Source: a virus
Virus record (IMG/VR): IMGVR_UViG_3300023115_001620
Location: 27,023-91,022 of that record
Direction: 5' to 3' (one strand)
DNA: 64,000 nt
The first letter of the stretch is position 1. Every line of letters begins with the position of its first letter. The notes under the pieces are model-generated. The model did no database searches, was not told the DNA's origin, and was given only the letters and a program-made list of their open reading frames with translations. Below are positions 1-7,401 of the stretch, piece by piece. The position numbers and the translations under genes are program-made.

Positions 1-697
1 CTGTACTGTCAGCAACAACAAATTTGAGATAGACTGAAGAATTCCGAAGACTAAAATAATCACTAACAACAGCAGGTCGGATAGCGTCCTCCCAAGATTC
101 TCCACTAACGGAGAGCTTAGGCGAACATGAGAAAGTCCATTTAATTCTGCTCGTAGCATTGATATAGTTTCTAAGATCGTCGTGTAAAAATTGTGTGCTA
201 TTTGTTTCAAACGTGACATTTTTTAAGTCCTTCATTTTAGGATGTTCAAACAACTCTACATAAAGTCGTTGCCAAGCAAGTAATGGCTCACCGCCTGTAA
301 GAATTAGATGTATATCTTGCCCGTTGTCTTGTGTCCATTTGCCTTCTGGCAGCAAACTAATCAAATGATCTACAACTTCGTCTACTTCTGCTAGTTTGTT
401 GAAGTCTTTAAATTCTGGATAGATACTTGCATATGTGTCACAGCCTGTATGAATAATGGGCAAGTCTTCAAACTTTTCTGTTGTATTATGCACATCCTTT
501 GCAATTAGTTCTGCAACTTCAGGATTGTGTCTGATTTTATTTTGTGTTTTTACTGCACGACTAGGTTCATCTCTTCCTAGTCCAAAGTTCATACAGCGGA
601 AGTTACAACCAAATGTGCGCAAGAATACACTAGGTACTCCTACAAATTTGCCTTCGCCTTGCACACTATAGAATGCTTCTGAATATCTTAGTTTCAT
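1..697 (-). CDS. queE: QueE-like radical SAM 7-carboxy-7-deazaguanine synthase (3' end cut by window edge)
   Basis: The frame is open from an ATG at 697, preceded by AGGAAGG, to the window edge, so the C-terminus is missing. The N-terminus carries the SVQGEG motif of QueE, then GCNFRC (Cys31 and Cys35), a CDT triplet (Cys86), and LTGGEPLL near residue 130, the radical-SAM GGE motif. QueE converts 6-carboxytetrahydropterin to 7-carboxy-7-deazaguanine, a precursor of preQ0. FolE lies two genes upstream and QueD and a TGT/DpdA-like enzyme lie nearby, which supports 7-deazaguanine synthesis for DNA modification. Odd: canonical QueE has CX3CX2C, but here Phe38 occupies the expected third position and the CDT-type cysteine comes about 50 residues later. 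The family call is firm; the cluster geometry is inferred. Confidence 0.88.
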   Translation of the reverse strand, partial: MKLRYSEAFYSVQGEGKFVGVPSVFLRTFGCNFRCMNFGLGRDEPSRAVKTQNKIRHNPEVAELIAKDVHNTTEKFEDLPIIHTGCDTYASIYPEFKDFNKLAEVDEVVDHLISLLPEGKWTQDNGQDIHLILTGGEPLLAWQRLYVELFEHPKMKDLKNVTFETNSTQFLHDDLRNYINATSRIKWTFSCSPKLSVSGESWEDAIRPAVVSDYFSLRNSSVYLKFVVADST

Positions 698-804
698 AAT
701 GGCAGCCTTCCTGTATACAATTCAATTCCTAAACCTATCATGCCCATTATAAACACTGCTATAATAAACACTTGTGCCATGCGCACTGCAATATAATCAC
801 CCAT
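694..804 (-). CDS. Tiny single-span membrane protein between folE and queE
   Basis: A 36-codon frame starts with ATG at 804, inside the folE stop (TAATG overlap), and its TGA overlaps the queE ATG (ATGA). This tight coupling on both sides argues that it is translated. The product has one hydrophobic segment (roughly residues 10-27, rich in I, V, F, M and G) and a short C-terminal tail with a basic residue. I do not recognise a family. It may be a small inner-membrane peptide; a link to deazaguanine synthesis rests only on position. Confidence 0.6.
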   Translation of the reverse strand: MGDYIAVRMAQVFIIAVFIMGMIGLGIELYTGRLPL

Positions 805-1487
805 TAGCAACTAAACTCCTGCTGTAGTTTAATATTGTCAAAGAATTCTTTCTTTGTACCTGCATCATCCTTAAATGCACCTTTTAGTACAGTTGTCTGT
901 GTAAGTGAACTATGTGCCATAATGCCACGATTCTCACAGCAACCATGTGTTGCTTGAATGTATACACCTAAATGTTCTGCACCTGTTGCCTTTGCAATCT
1001 CACGTGCAATATCATTTGCAAGTTCTTCTTGTAGCGTACCACGGCGAGCGCACCACTGTGCAATACGTGTGTATTTAGATAAGCCAATCAATTTGTCTGC
1101 GGCAATAATACCAATGTATGCTACACCGCCTACTGGTTGATGATGGTGACTACACATACTTTTTAGTTCTGAACGAACAACTAGCATACCTTCGTAGCGT
1201 TCGTCTGAGTCATTTGGAAATGCTGTTGCACTTGGAATAGGATCATAACGTCCTGACATGATCTCATTAAAGTACATCTTAGCAAGACGTCTTGCTGTAC
1301 CTTGTGAGTTAGGATCATTGTGTCGATCAATTACTAGTGCATCAAGCACACTTTCAAATGCTACTGTAGCATCATCAATAAGTTGTTCTTTATCGCCCTT
1401 TTGTAGGACTTCTGAAATATTGTCGCCTGCCCAATAGCGAATGTTTGCATCTTGCAAACGGGCTTTAATCTGTTCTGCTTTGCTCAT
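804..1487 (-). CDS. folE: GTP cyclohydrolase I
   Basis: The product is 227 residues, normal for bacterial FolE. It converts GTP to 7,8-dihydroneopterin triphosphate, the first step of both folate and 7-deazaguanine synthesis. Visible motifs are MCSHHHQPVGG (Cys112 and His115 as zinc ligands), KLIGLSKYTRI (substrate pocket) and HGCCENRG (Cys183, third zinc ligand). With QueD and QueE alongside, its main role is probably to supply dihydroneopterin triphosphate for preQ0, although the phage also has thyA and a DHFR gene. A near-consensus sigma70 promoter lies upstream at 1545-1573, so it should be expressed early. The start ATG at 1487 has a purine-rich leader (CGGAGAAC). Confidence 0.95.
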   Translation of the reverse strand: MSKAEQIKARLQDANIRYWAGDNISEVLQKGDKEQLIDDATVAFESVLDALVIDRHNDPNSQGTARRLAKMYFNEIMSGRYDPIPSATAFPNDSDERYEGMLVVRSELKSMCSHHHQPVGGVAYIGIIAADKLIGLSKYTRIAQWCARRGTLQEELANDIAREIAKATGAEHLGVYIQATHGCCENRGIMAHSSLTQTTVLKGAFKDDAGTKKEFFDNIKLQQEFSC

Positions 1488-1544
1488 TTAGTTCTCCGAG
1501 TTATCGACGTGGATGTCGTATATCATGGTACAAGACATAATAGT

Positions 1545-1573
1545 ATTGTACCATGTATTTAGGTTTATGTCAA
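1545..1573 (-). promoter_or_regulatory. Sigma70-type early promoter of folE
   Basis: Read on the minus strand: TTGACA (1573-1568), a 17-nt spacer, then TACAAT (1550-1545). The -35 is a perfect consensus. The predicted start near 1538 leaves a leader of about 50 nt before folE. The same CTTGAC-17-TANNNT layout recurs at six other sites in the window. Confidence 0.8.
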
Positions 1574-1578
1574 GTATT

Positions 1579-1785
1579 TTATGCAAAATACTTGTCTAAC
1601 ATATCTAATCTATCATTTGCAGCAGCCATACTATCTAGCTCTTTTTGTATAGTTTCAATAATATCAGAGTGCTCTCCAATACCAACTACTTTCTGCATAT
1701 AAACTTCAATATTAGTTTTATGCAACTCTAACTCTGCTTCAGCATGTTTACGAGCTGCGGTTATCATTTGCTCACGCAATTCCAT
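1579..1785 (-). CDS. Conserved small hypothetical protein
   Basis: A 68-residue, largely helical, charged protein with AARKHAEAELELH and VGIGEHSDIIETIQKEL segments. I recall similar short proteins in T4-like cyanophages, but no function is known to me. I chose the ATG at 1785 because AGGAAAGG lies just upstream; a longer frame from 1821 would overlap the HIT gene more deeply. It overlaps the HIT gene end by 14 nt, so the two are probably co-transcribed from the promoter at 2189-2217. Confidence 0.7.
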   Translation of the reverse strand: MELREQMITAARKHAEAELELHKTNIEVYMQKVVGIGEHSDIIETIQKELDSMAAANDRLDMLDKYFA

Positions 1786-2167
1786 ATCCTTTCCTATAAT
1801 TTCCTTTGCCCGGAATAACATTTCTAACTCCTCCTACGGGATCCGGACAATCATTATCCCGTCTGAAGATTAAGTGAACGTGTGGATACATGCAAGTCTG
1901 TCCTGCACTATCTCCCATATTTAGGCCAACATTAAATCCAGTAATATCATTATTTGATGAATAAACATTGTCGTCGCCCATTGTAACTGCAAACTTAAAA
2001 CATTTCATTACGTTATCAATGGTATTTGTTTTTGGCACAATTAACATGTGTCCTTCAGTCACTGGAAACTTATCTTTAAATACAACAAAATCTGTAGTCG
2101 TTAATTCAACGTCAGTCCAAGGAGCTCTACCTTCTTTTTGTGCTGCTTCTAAAGTATCAGTTCGCAT
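1772..2167 (-). CDS. HIT-family nucleotide-binding protein (variant triad)
   Basis: A 131-residue protein with HIT-fold features: FKDKFPVTEGHMLIVPK in the N-terminal half and GQTCMYPHVHLIFRR near the C-terminus. HIT enzymes hydrolyse or transfer nucleoside monophosphates using the HxHxHxx motif, in which the second His is the nucleophile. Here the first two His are present (HVH), but the third position is Ile; I checked this in the nucleotide sequence. The protein may therefore have altered or reduced catalysis. It has its own early-type promoter at 2189-2217 and overlaps the following small gene. Confidence 0.85.
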   Translation of the reverse strand: MRTDTLEAAQKEGRAPWTDVELTTTDFVVFKDKFPVTEGHMLIVPKTNTIDNVMKCFKFAVTMGDDNVYSSNNDITGFNVGLNMGDSAGQTCMYPHVHLIFRRDNDCPDPVGGVRNVIPGKGNYRKGYGIA

Positions 2168-2188
2168 ATTGTTTTCCTTATTTTTATA

Positions 2189-2217
2189 ATAGTAACATAA
2201 GTTAACCTAAAAGTCAA
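2189..2217 (-). promoter_or_regulatory. Sigma70-type early promoter of the HIT gene
   Basis: On the minus strand TTGACT (2217-2212), a 17-nt spacer and TACTAT (2194-2189). The predicted start near 2182 is about 15 nt before the ATG at 2167, and AAGGAAAA provides a ribosome site. Its -35 lies beside the opposing plus-strand ATAAATA at 2220. Confidence 0.7.
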
Positions 2218-2219
2218 GC

Positions 2220-2226
2220 ATAAATA
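2220..2226 (+). promoter_or_regulatory. Candidate late promoter (ATAAATA) for the plus-strand hypothetical
   Basis: CATAAATAC lies 4 nt before the ATG at 2231. It matches the T4 late-promoter core, but the spacing would give an almost leaderless transcript, so this is a weak call. Confidence 0.3.
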
Positions 2227-2230
2227 CTTT

Positions 2231-2665
2231 ATGAATGATGCATATCGTGTAGCATTTTATGATGTAGTAAAAGAAACGCAAGCTACTTCAGGTTATAATT
2301 TACCTGAACACTTAGAGGCTTACGTTGTAATGCTTTTGGCACATCACATTGACCGTCCTGACTTTTTACCTGAAGATTCATTTGCACAAGCATATTTAAA
2401 ACTGAACCGTCCTGCCGATTATACTGCTAAGGAACTTGGCGACACTTGTTTGTTTGTTACAGGTGTATTTCCTACTTATGGTAGTAAACACGGTATTAAT
2501 CGTCGATACTATCAAGATATAGGTATAGGATCATATGAAATGGTAGCAGAGGTTATGCACAAAGATTTGTTTTCACAACTTGCTACACATTTTGATTTCC
2601 TAAGTAATTTTATTGAAATAACTACGCATTCTGCCAAACAGAAGCATAGTAACCTTTTCCATTAG
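2231..2665 (+). CDS. Conserved hypothetical protein, plus strand
   Basis: A 144-residue product, one of only three convincing plus-strand genes. Its composition is protein-like, with segments such as AYVVMLLAHHIDRPDF, AKELGDTCLFVTGVFP and NRRYYQDIGIGSYEM. I recall this pattern from uncharacterised bacterial proteins, and it could be a host-derived gene; I cannot name a function. There is no obvious ribosome site, and the ATG follows an ATAAATA motif closely. It converges on the minus-strand gene ending at 2622 with a 44-bp 3' overlap. Conserved Cys, Asp and His residues are present but no catalytic motif is evident. Confidence 0.7.
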   Translation: MNDAYRVAFYDVVKETQATSGYNLPEHLEAYVVMLLAHHIDRPDFLPEDSFAQAYLKLNRPADYTAKELGDTCLFVTGVFPTYGSKHGINRRYYQDIGIGSYEMVAEVMHKDLFSQLATHFDFLSNFIEITTHSAKQKHSNLFH

Positions 2666-3353
2666 TATCGCCACCTTCGTTGTCTATTTCTACACCGTCG
2701 TAAACAATCGAAGTAATAGTCTCTTCACCGTTATCATATTCGCTCAGATGAAACTCTAGTTTCTTAGGATCAAACTCTCCAACAGTTTCGATTACACCTT
2801 CAAAGAATGTACCTTTTTCACTAGAATACATTTGTGCAATATAATCCACATCCTCACCGGCATAGCATTCTTGTGAATCGTATAGTTCAACTTCCCAGTC
2901 AGTTTCGTCGCCTATTTCGTCACACAGTTCTTGAACACCCTTACGAGACATAACTTCACGAACAAAAGGAGCATTGTATTCAGCATTCTCAACTTCGTCG
3001 ATGTCCATGTATGCACTACCAAACTCTGCACCATATTGATGTTCGTATTCTGTAGGTGCCTCATACCAGGATGACTTGTAATCATCTTTGCCGTAACTAG
3101 TTAAAAAGTCTGCTTCAGTTGGAACACTATCAATGTTTTCAAACTCGCATTCGTCCGTACTGTCGTCTACCATATAGGTAACAAAATCACTGTCACCGTG
3201 TTCTTCGCAAACTTGTGACCAAAAGTCGTGTGCTTCTTTCGTAATACTCATGTATGCTGCTTCACCACCATAGCCTGAGATATGTATACGATAATATCTT
3301 GGACCTTTAATTGTTTCTACTAACTCCTGATTTTCTTCACTGGTATAAGTCAT
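2622..3353 (-). CDS. Highly acidic hypothetical protein
   Basis: A 243-residue protein with a very large excess of Asp and Glu over Lys and Arg, many Tyr residues, no signal peptide and no membrane segment. I recognise no family. The composition is compatible with a DNA-mimic or protein-binding role, but that is speculation. Its start overlaps the stop of the upstream 64-residue gene by 1 nt, and its 3' end overlaps the convergent plus-strand gene. Confidence 0.7.
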   Translation of the reverse strand: MTYTSEENQELVETIKGPRYYRIHISGYGGEAAYMSITKEAHDFWSQVCEEHGDSDFVTYMVDDSTDECEFENIDSVPTEADFLTSYGKDDYKSSWYEAPTEYEHQYGAEFGSAYMDIDEVENAEYNAPFVREVMSRKGVQELCDEIGDETDWEVELYDSQECYAGEDVDYIAQMYSSEKGTFFEGVIETVGEFDPKKLEFHLSEYDNGEETITSIVYDGVEIDNEGGDTNGKGYYASVWQNA

Positions 3354-3547
3354 TATTTTATTCCTAGTTCTTTTTTAAGTTTTACTACCTGTCGTCTTCG
3401 TGCATGTATTTCTGCTTGAAGTCCTGAGATTAAATTACCCTTTGCTTTATTTTCGTGTGCTTCTTTGAGATCAGCAATCTTACGATTAATACTGTCTTCT
3501 AAGCCTGCCAAGTATCGTAATCTATCTTCTCGTTTTGCGTTATCCAT
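3353..3547 (-). CDS. Small basic coiled-coil hypothetical protein
   Basis: A 64-residue product, mostly helical and Lys/Arg-rich, with heptad-like spacing of Leu and Ile and the motif ARRRQVVKLKKELG near the C-terminus. It overlaps the end of the phosphoribosyltransferase gene by 8 nt. Function not recognised; it could be a small nucleic-acid- or protein-binding helix. Confidence 0.65.
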   Translation of the reverse strand: MDNAKREDRLRYLAGLEDSINRKIADLKEAHENKAKGNLISGLQAEIHARRRQVVKLKKELGIK

Positions 3548-4103
3548 TTACGTTCTCCCAAGGGTAAACTAACCAAACATCTTCTTCTGCTTTGTTAACT
3601 TCATGTACACTATAATCTACCTTGCCATCGAAGTCACTAGACAAGTTGTCTGTAATAGTAGCAAAGCGAACATTACTGTGCCATACAGTATTCCAACTTT
3701 CTGAATTTGGTAAACAACTAGATTTCCAATCTTCTTTTATCCAGTTGAACGTAGCACCAGTGTCGTTAATATCATCAACAATCAAAATGTTTTTACGTCT
3801 ACTAATATCCCAACGGCTTTTATACGTTTCTTGATCATCTAGAGGAACATAGCCAAAAGCATCTTCTGCCATCCAACAGTTGCTTTCACTTGCTTCACCG
3901 TCGTAGTTATCACGTAAACTTACCTTTAATGCTTCGCCACGTACACCTAACATATTACTAAGGATAGTAGCAGGAATGTTGCCGCCTCGTGTAATACCTA
4001 CAATGTAGTCAGGCCGCCAGTTGTCTTTATACATCTGTAATACAATATTTGTGCAAGCACGTTCAATGTCTGCCCAATCATAATAATGCTTTTTAATTTT
4101 CAT
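3540..4103 (-). CDS. Phosphoribosyltransferase-family protein
   Basis: A 187-residue type I phosphoribosyltransferase fold. The PRPP-binding signature NILIVDDINDTGATF lies near residues 108-122, preceded by YIVGITRGGNIPA near residue 35, which resembles the PPi loop of hypoxanthine/xanthine phosphoribosyltransferases. Such enzymes attach PRPP to purine bases, so salvage is the most likely role; the base specificity cannot be read from sequence. The start lies inside the 3' end of the cupin gene (11-nt overlap). Confidence 0.82.
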   Translation of the reverse strand: MKIKKHYYDWADIERACTNIVLQMYKDNWRPDYIVGITRGGNIPATILSNMLGVRGEALKVSLRDNYDGEASESNCWMAEDAFGYVPLDDQETYKSRWDISRRKNILIVDDINDTGATFNWIKEDWKSSCLPNSESWNTVWHSNVRFATITDNLSSDFDGKVDYSVHEVNKAEEDVWLVYPWENVNG

Positions 4104-4542
4104 ATTTTTCTTTTAGGTACTGTTCGTGTTGCACCCATTCTCCTTTGCGTAAAAAACCCCAGTCTCTTAATTTAGGACCTGGGATGAATATAGTCCATAC
4201 ATCAACGCCAGGTTCAAGCTCAACACGATGAAGGCTATGACAGCCGGCAAACCGTATCGTGCCTGCGCTACGCCAAAATCTACCATTCGGCGTGTGTTCC
4301 CAATAACCACCTTTAATGATAAAAGTGATAAAAGGCCAAGGATGGTCATGTAAATCATCTAAATCTCCTTTATGAAAATTATGTAAAAATATGTTGAAAG
4401 GAAACCATTTCCTATCTTTTAAGAACAAATAGTAACGTGTTAGATACGGCTCGTTTTCGTGCCTGTCCATAATTACTCTTTTGCGGCCTATTTTTTCTAA
4501 AAGTTGTAAAAATTTAAAACGGAATGTCTTCGTCATCTTCAT
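4093..4542 (-). CDS. Cupin-fold protein
   Basis: A 149-residue protein with a single cupin core: LHDHPWPFITFIIKGGYWE supplies an HxH metal pair, and CHSLHRVEL supplies a later His. Cupins of this type bind a divalent metal and may be dioxygenases, isomerases or simply binding proteins; the reaction cannot be assigned. The ATG at 4542 follows CAAAGGT. It overlaps its neighbours on both sides, placing it in an operon with the phosphoribosyltransferase. Confidence 0.75.
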   Translation of the reverse strand: MKMTKTFRFKFLQLLEKIGRKRVIMDRHENEPYLTRYYLFLKDRKWFPFNIFLHNFHKGDLDDLHDHPWPFITFIIKGGYWEHTPNGRFWRSAGTIRFAGCHSLHRVELEPGVDVWTIFIPGPKLRDWGFLRKGEWVQHEQYLKEKYEN

Positions 4543-4924
4543 GATTACCTTTGAAATCTTGATCTACCATTTTATAGATAGTTTTAAAATTTTCATATGC
4601 TTTTTCAAGTGCAGGATAATGCATACACATTTTTTTGAGCTTTTCCGGAGAGGGCATATGGTCTTCAAATTCAACTTTATTGAAAGTTATATTTGTCAAA
4701 CCGTCAATAGTGCTATCTAATGATATTGTATCGTTAAGTGTGAATGTGCCATCGTTAATATCTACAACAAATGTATTATCTGCACTAGAAGTATACATTG
4801 AATCTTTGTAAACTAAATTATCAAGGTCTATAGTTTCTACCATCAAGTCAGATAGTGTGATAGAATCTGAACCAGTAAGAGTTACAATGTCAACATCTGT
4901 ATCATTATCTTTTGATTGTGTCAT
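4514..4924 (-). CDS. Hypothetical protein with an SSB-like acidic C-terminal tip
   Basis: A 136-residue product from the ATG at 4924 (GTGGAG upstream; a GTG at 4939 is an alternative). The N-terminal two thirds is Asp/Thr/Ser-rich and beta-like. A more helical segment follows, containing SPEKLKKMCMHYPALEKAYE, which I have seen in T4-like marine phage hypotheticals. The protein ends in EDDEDIPF-stop, nearly identical to the DDDIPF tail of bacterial SSB proteins that recruits repair and replication enzymes. I checked the tail in the nucleotide sequence. The role of the rest is unknown. Confidence 0.7.
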   Translation of the reverse strand: MTQSKDNDTDVDIVTLTGSDSITLSDLMVETIDLDNLVYKDSMYTSSADNTFVVDINDGTFTLNDTISLDSTIDGLTNITFNKVEFEDHMPSPEKLKKMCMHYPALEKAYENFKTIYKMVDQDFKGNHEDDEDIPF

Positions 4925-5948
4925 ATAGTACTGCTCCACTGAAGAATTCTTTGTTTAGTTTAGTGCGTTGCTTGTCTAATGCTACAAGAAAATCTTCATA
5001 GTTTTCCATATATTCTCTAATTTGTGAAACTACCTCTCCACGGTGTTTGCGATAGCTTGCAAAGTCTTCAGTCCATACACTAGGATATTTAAATTCAGAC
5101 AGTGCCATTTCACTGTAGCTCAGTCTATCAGGTACCATAGGAATAGCATCTACTAATGCACCTTCATACCAGCTAATACCAAGTGTTTCTTGTAAGTTAG
5201 AAGAGAACACCATCTTAGCTTCGCCTAGCAAGTTGTGATACTCATTCTTAGTAAGCTCACGTTCTTGACAAACTACAAACTCGTATTCAGGAAGTTGTTC
5301 TGCTAGATCACGGAAAATATCAACTTGCTTCTCAGGAGCAATACGATGTGGAAAGAGAATAAGATTACGCTTTTCCATACCTTTGTAACTATCTAAACTG
5401 TTCTTTAGATACTCCATAGGCCAGCCTACACGATGAGTTTTATCATCATCTATATCTAAACTTTCAGCAAATAGATCTATATGAAAGTCAGTTGCATAAA
5501 AATTATCATCATAACATTCATACATAGATTGTTCTGCATGACGTACCCAAGGCTTATCGCCAATTAGCCTACCAAGGAAATCATGAGGATCATAAGAACC
5601 AGCATGCCAAAGACCACCGACTCTAATGTCGACCCCAAGGAGCTCAGCCATGTAGCGCAACTGGATAACAGTTGGGTTCCACGCATCCGTATATAGGAAA
5701 TAATCTCCATCATTCACTTCACCTTTACAAAACATTTCACCAATCTGTTCAAGTTGTTTTGACTTGTACACGTTAGTTCCGCCAAAATTAAGAAATGCCC
5801 CAGGCGTAGTTGCTTGAGGCGTTTCTCCACCGCTAATAACCTTTACATTTTGATTTGTAGCTCGTTGAAGCTGTAATGGAAGATGATCCTTCCATTGCTT
5901 AGTGTAACGTGTATCTACAGCCTCAATGTCTACAATGTAAATAGTCAT
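4905..5948 (-). CDS. GT-B type glycosyltransferase
   Basis: A 347-residue protein with the features of a retaining GT-B enzyme: an N-terminal acceptor domain, then LILFPHRIAPEKQVD (near residues 196-210), a typical start of the donor domain, and SSNLQETLGISWYEGAL (near 255-270), the nucleotide-sugar-binding EX7E-like region. It would transfer a sugar to an unidentified acceptor, either phage DNA bases or virion or host glycans. Sugar-nucleotide genes lie at 9.8-12 kb. It overlaps the small acidic gene downstream by 20 nt. Confidence 0.85.
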   Translation of the reverse strand: MTIYIVDIEAVDTRYTKQWKDHLPLQLQRATNQNVKVISGGETPQATTPGAFLNFGGTNVYKSKQLEQIGEMFCKGEVNDGDYFLYTDAWNPTVIQLRYMAELLGVDIRVGGLWHAGSYDPHDFLGRLIGDKPWVRHAEQSMYECYDDNFYATDFHIDLFAESLDIDDDKTHRVGWPMEYLKNSLDSYKGMEKRNLILFPHRIAPEKQVDIFRDLAEQLPEYEFVVCQERELTKNEYHNLLGEAKMVFSSNLQETLGISWYEGALVDAIPMVPDRLSYSEMALSEFKYPSVWTEDFASYRKHRGEVVSQIREYMENYEDFLVALDKQRTKLNKEFFSGAVLYDTIKR

Positions 5949-6160
5949 TATCTTTTACCGCTATAATTTTTTCTTGTTTGATTGCGGTTTTTCATACGCA
6001 AGTAATTTTGATATTTTTGATAAGCCTGCCAGTTTTGGTCATGCTTGTTATACAAAGCCTTTTCATTAAAGACTTTGCCTTCGAAACGACAATAATCACG
6101 ATAAGCATCTAAGTCGTTAAAAACTTTAGTATACGCTGCACGATTGAATTCGATTGCCAT
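5948..6160 (-). CDS. Small basic aromatic-rich hypothetical protein
   Basis: A 70-residue protein rich in Tyr, Asn, Lys and Arg, ending in RKNYSGKR. It has no membrane segment or Cys motif. Its TAATG-type junction with the glycosyltransferase gene indicates translational coupling. AAGGAAAA precedes the ATG. Function unknown. Confidence 0.65.
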   Translation of the reverse strand: MAIEFNRAAYTKVFNDLDAYRDYCRFEGKVFNEKALYNKHDQNWQAYQKYQNYLRMKNRNQTRKNYSGKR

Positions 6161-6178
6161 AATGTATTTTTCCTTTAA

Positions 6179-6589
6179 TTATTGTTTAGGATAAAAGATT
6201 GAACAGCCATTTTCATTATCTTCAGCTACGCTGATCTCTACAAAGCGGCCGGGATACTTTGCAGCGATTTCTTGATACAAGTCATCTGCAATCATCTCAC
6301 ATGACTTGTGATTTAACTCTAGTACGCCTTCAACGTCATAGAGTCGTTGCATCCAGCGTTTAAACTGAATGAATTCAATATCGCGATCGTTATGAAATAC
6401 TTCAATACGAACACGAAAGTGAAAGATATGACGATGTGGAATACCAAGGAATGATACGTCATCCCAATCGCCAGTTGCTAATTTAGGGTCAGTGTCTGCA
6501 CCTGGGTACATATGTACACCTTCTTTTGTAAAGGTTACCCAAATGCTTCGTTGAGCTTCGGTTATTGCGTTGTTAATATTATCGTTCAT
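6179..6589 (-). CDS. queD: QueD-like 6-carboxytetrahydropterin synthase
   Basis: A 136-residue product from the ATG at 6589 (GAAAGAAG upstream). A longer frame from 6646 exists, but the promoter at 6653-6681 would start transcription at about 6646, so the internal start is preferred. Signatures of the PTPS/QueD fold are IPHRHIFHFRVRIEV (zinc His pair), LELNHKSCEMIADDLY (PTxE-like helix) and FVEISVAEDNENGCSI (C-terminal strand with a Glu). The enzyme would convert dihydroneopterin triphosphate to 6-carboxytetrahydropterin, linking FolE to QueE. The sequence is divergent, so substrate specificity (PTPS versus QueD) is inferred from the neighbours. Confidence 0.82.
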   Translation of the reverse strand: MNDNINNAITEAQRSIWVTFTKEGVHMYPGADTDPKLATGDWDDVSFLGIPHRHIFHFRVRIEVFHNDRDIEFIQFKRWMQRLYDVEGVLELNHKSCEMIADDLYQEIAAKYPGRFVEISVAEDNENGCSIFYPKQ

Positions 6590-6652
6590 TTGTTCTTCTT
6601 TCAATCTACGACCCATATAGTCCCAATATGATTCACGTTGTTGCATAGTACT

Positions 6653-6681
6653 AATATACTTTCTTTATAAAGGTTTGTCAA
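6653..6681 (-). promoter_or_regulatory. Sigma70-type early promoter of queD
   Basis: On the minus strand TTGACA (6681-6676), a 17-nt spacer and TATATT (6658-6653). It lies in the 3' end of the upstream 176-codon gene. The predicted transcription start coincides with the upstream-most queD ATG, favouring the internal start at 6589. Confidence 0.75.
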
Positions 6682-7195
6682 GAGCATATTCACTCCAATC
6701 TGTAAACTTTTGATCGTCCATTAGATTGTGCAGTCTGTGACACCATACACCTGGATTGGTTGCACGAAAGTCCTTGTCATCAATCTTTAACATAGTATTG
6801 TAACCAAATTGTTTAATGTAGGGAATAGGAATACGCAGTTGCGGAATAAACAGATCTGTTTCAACCAGTCCAGTTTCTAATAGTGCTTCTGCATGATCGA
6901 GCGGCACATCAAGTGTACAAGGAATACCTTTGTCAAGAAAATACATTATCATATCTTCCCATTCGTCCCATGTGTCTGCATCTTCTGGAAAGTTTGTACC
7001 TGGACTAAATGAATGATTAGCACCAAAGAAAATATGTTCACATTCTTGTGTTGCAAAATGTTCAAACACTGTTTCAATATTTTGAACACCAGTTACAAAT
7101 AGTGTTTTCTTTCCATAAACAGGTGTACGTTCTACTTCAATTCCAGTAAAGAACATAACATCGTCATGTTCGCCTGTGTCATAGTCTCTTTTCAT
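6665..7195 (-). CDS. Conserved phage protein of unknown function in the deazaguanine module
   Basis: A 176-residue soluble protein. Segments such as FFTGIEVERTPVYGKKTLFV, HIFFGANHSF and FIPQLRIPIPYIKQFGYN match a protein I recall in T4-like marine phages next to queuosine-type genes; no function is known to me. It lies between QueD and the TGT/DpdA-like gene, with a 4-nt overlap to the upstream gene, so a role in making or installing the modified base is plausible but unproven. Several acidic and His residues could bind metal, but no standard motif is present. Confidence 0.75.
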   Translation of the reverse strand: MKRDYDTGEHDDVMFFTGIEVERTPVYGKKTLFVTGVQNIETVFEHFATQECEHIFFGANHSFSPGTNFPEDADTWDEWEDMIMYFLDKGIPCTLDVPLDHAEALLETGLVETDLFIPQLRIPIPYIKQFGYNTMLKIDDKDFRATNPGVWCHRLHNLMDDQKFTDWSEYALDKPL

Positions 7196-7401
7196 TCTAA
7201 TCCTAATTGTACAAGTTTAGAGTTAAGTTTATGAATTTCGTCTTTTAGATAAAGTTTCATAGTTTTCATTCTACGAACTTCTTCTGATATAGTAATATTA
7301 TTATATAATATTTCTATGTCACTGTCAAGTTTTCTGTGTCTTTTTTCTAGTTCAACTATACGGTTACGAATTTTGTCTTCTTCTGAATCATAATTGCTCA
7401 T
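7192..7401 (-). CDS. Small coiled-coil protein, YdcH/DUF465-like
   Basis: A 69-residue, fully helical protein. The pattern ELEKRHRKLDSDIEIL, then MKTMKLYLKDEIHKL, resembles the short YdcH (DUF465) hairpin of proteobacteria. It overlaps the genes on both sides (14 nt with the DpdA-like gene, 4 nt downstream). Function unknown. Confidence 0.65.
   Translation of the reverse strand: MSNYDSEEDKIRNRIVELEKRHRKLDSDIEILYNNITISEEVRRMKTMKLYLKDEIHKLNSKLVQLGLE

Noticed and set aside
456-671. Plus-strand frame opposite queE
   Set aside because: It is antisense to a clear QueE coding sequence, has no ribosome site and low-complexity composition.
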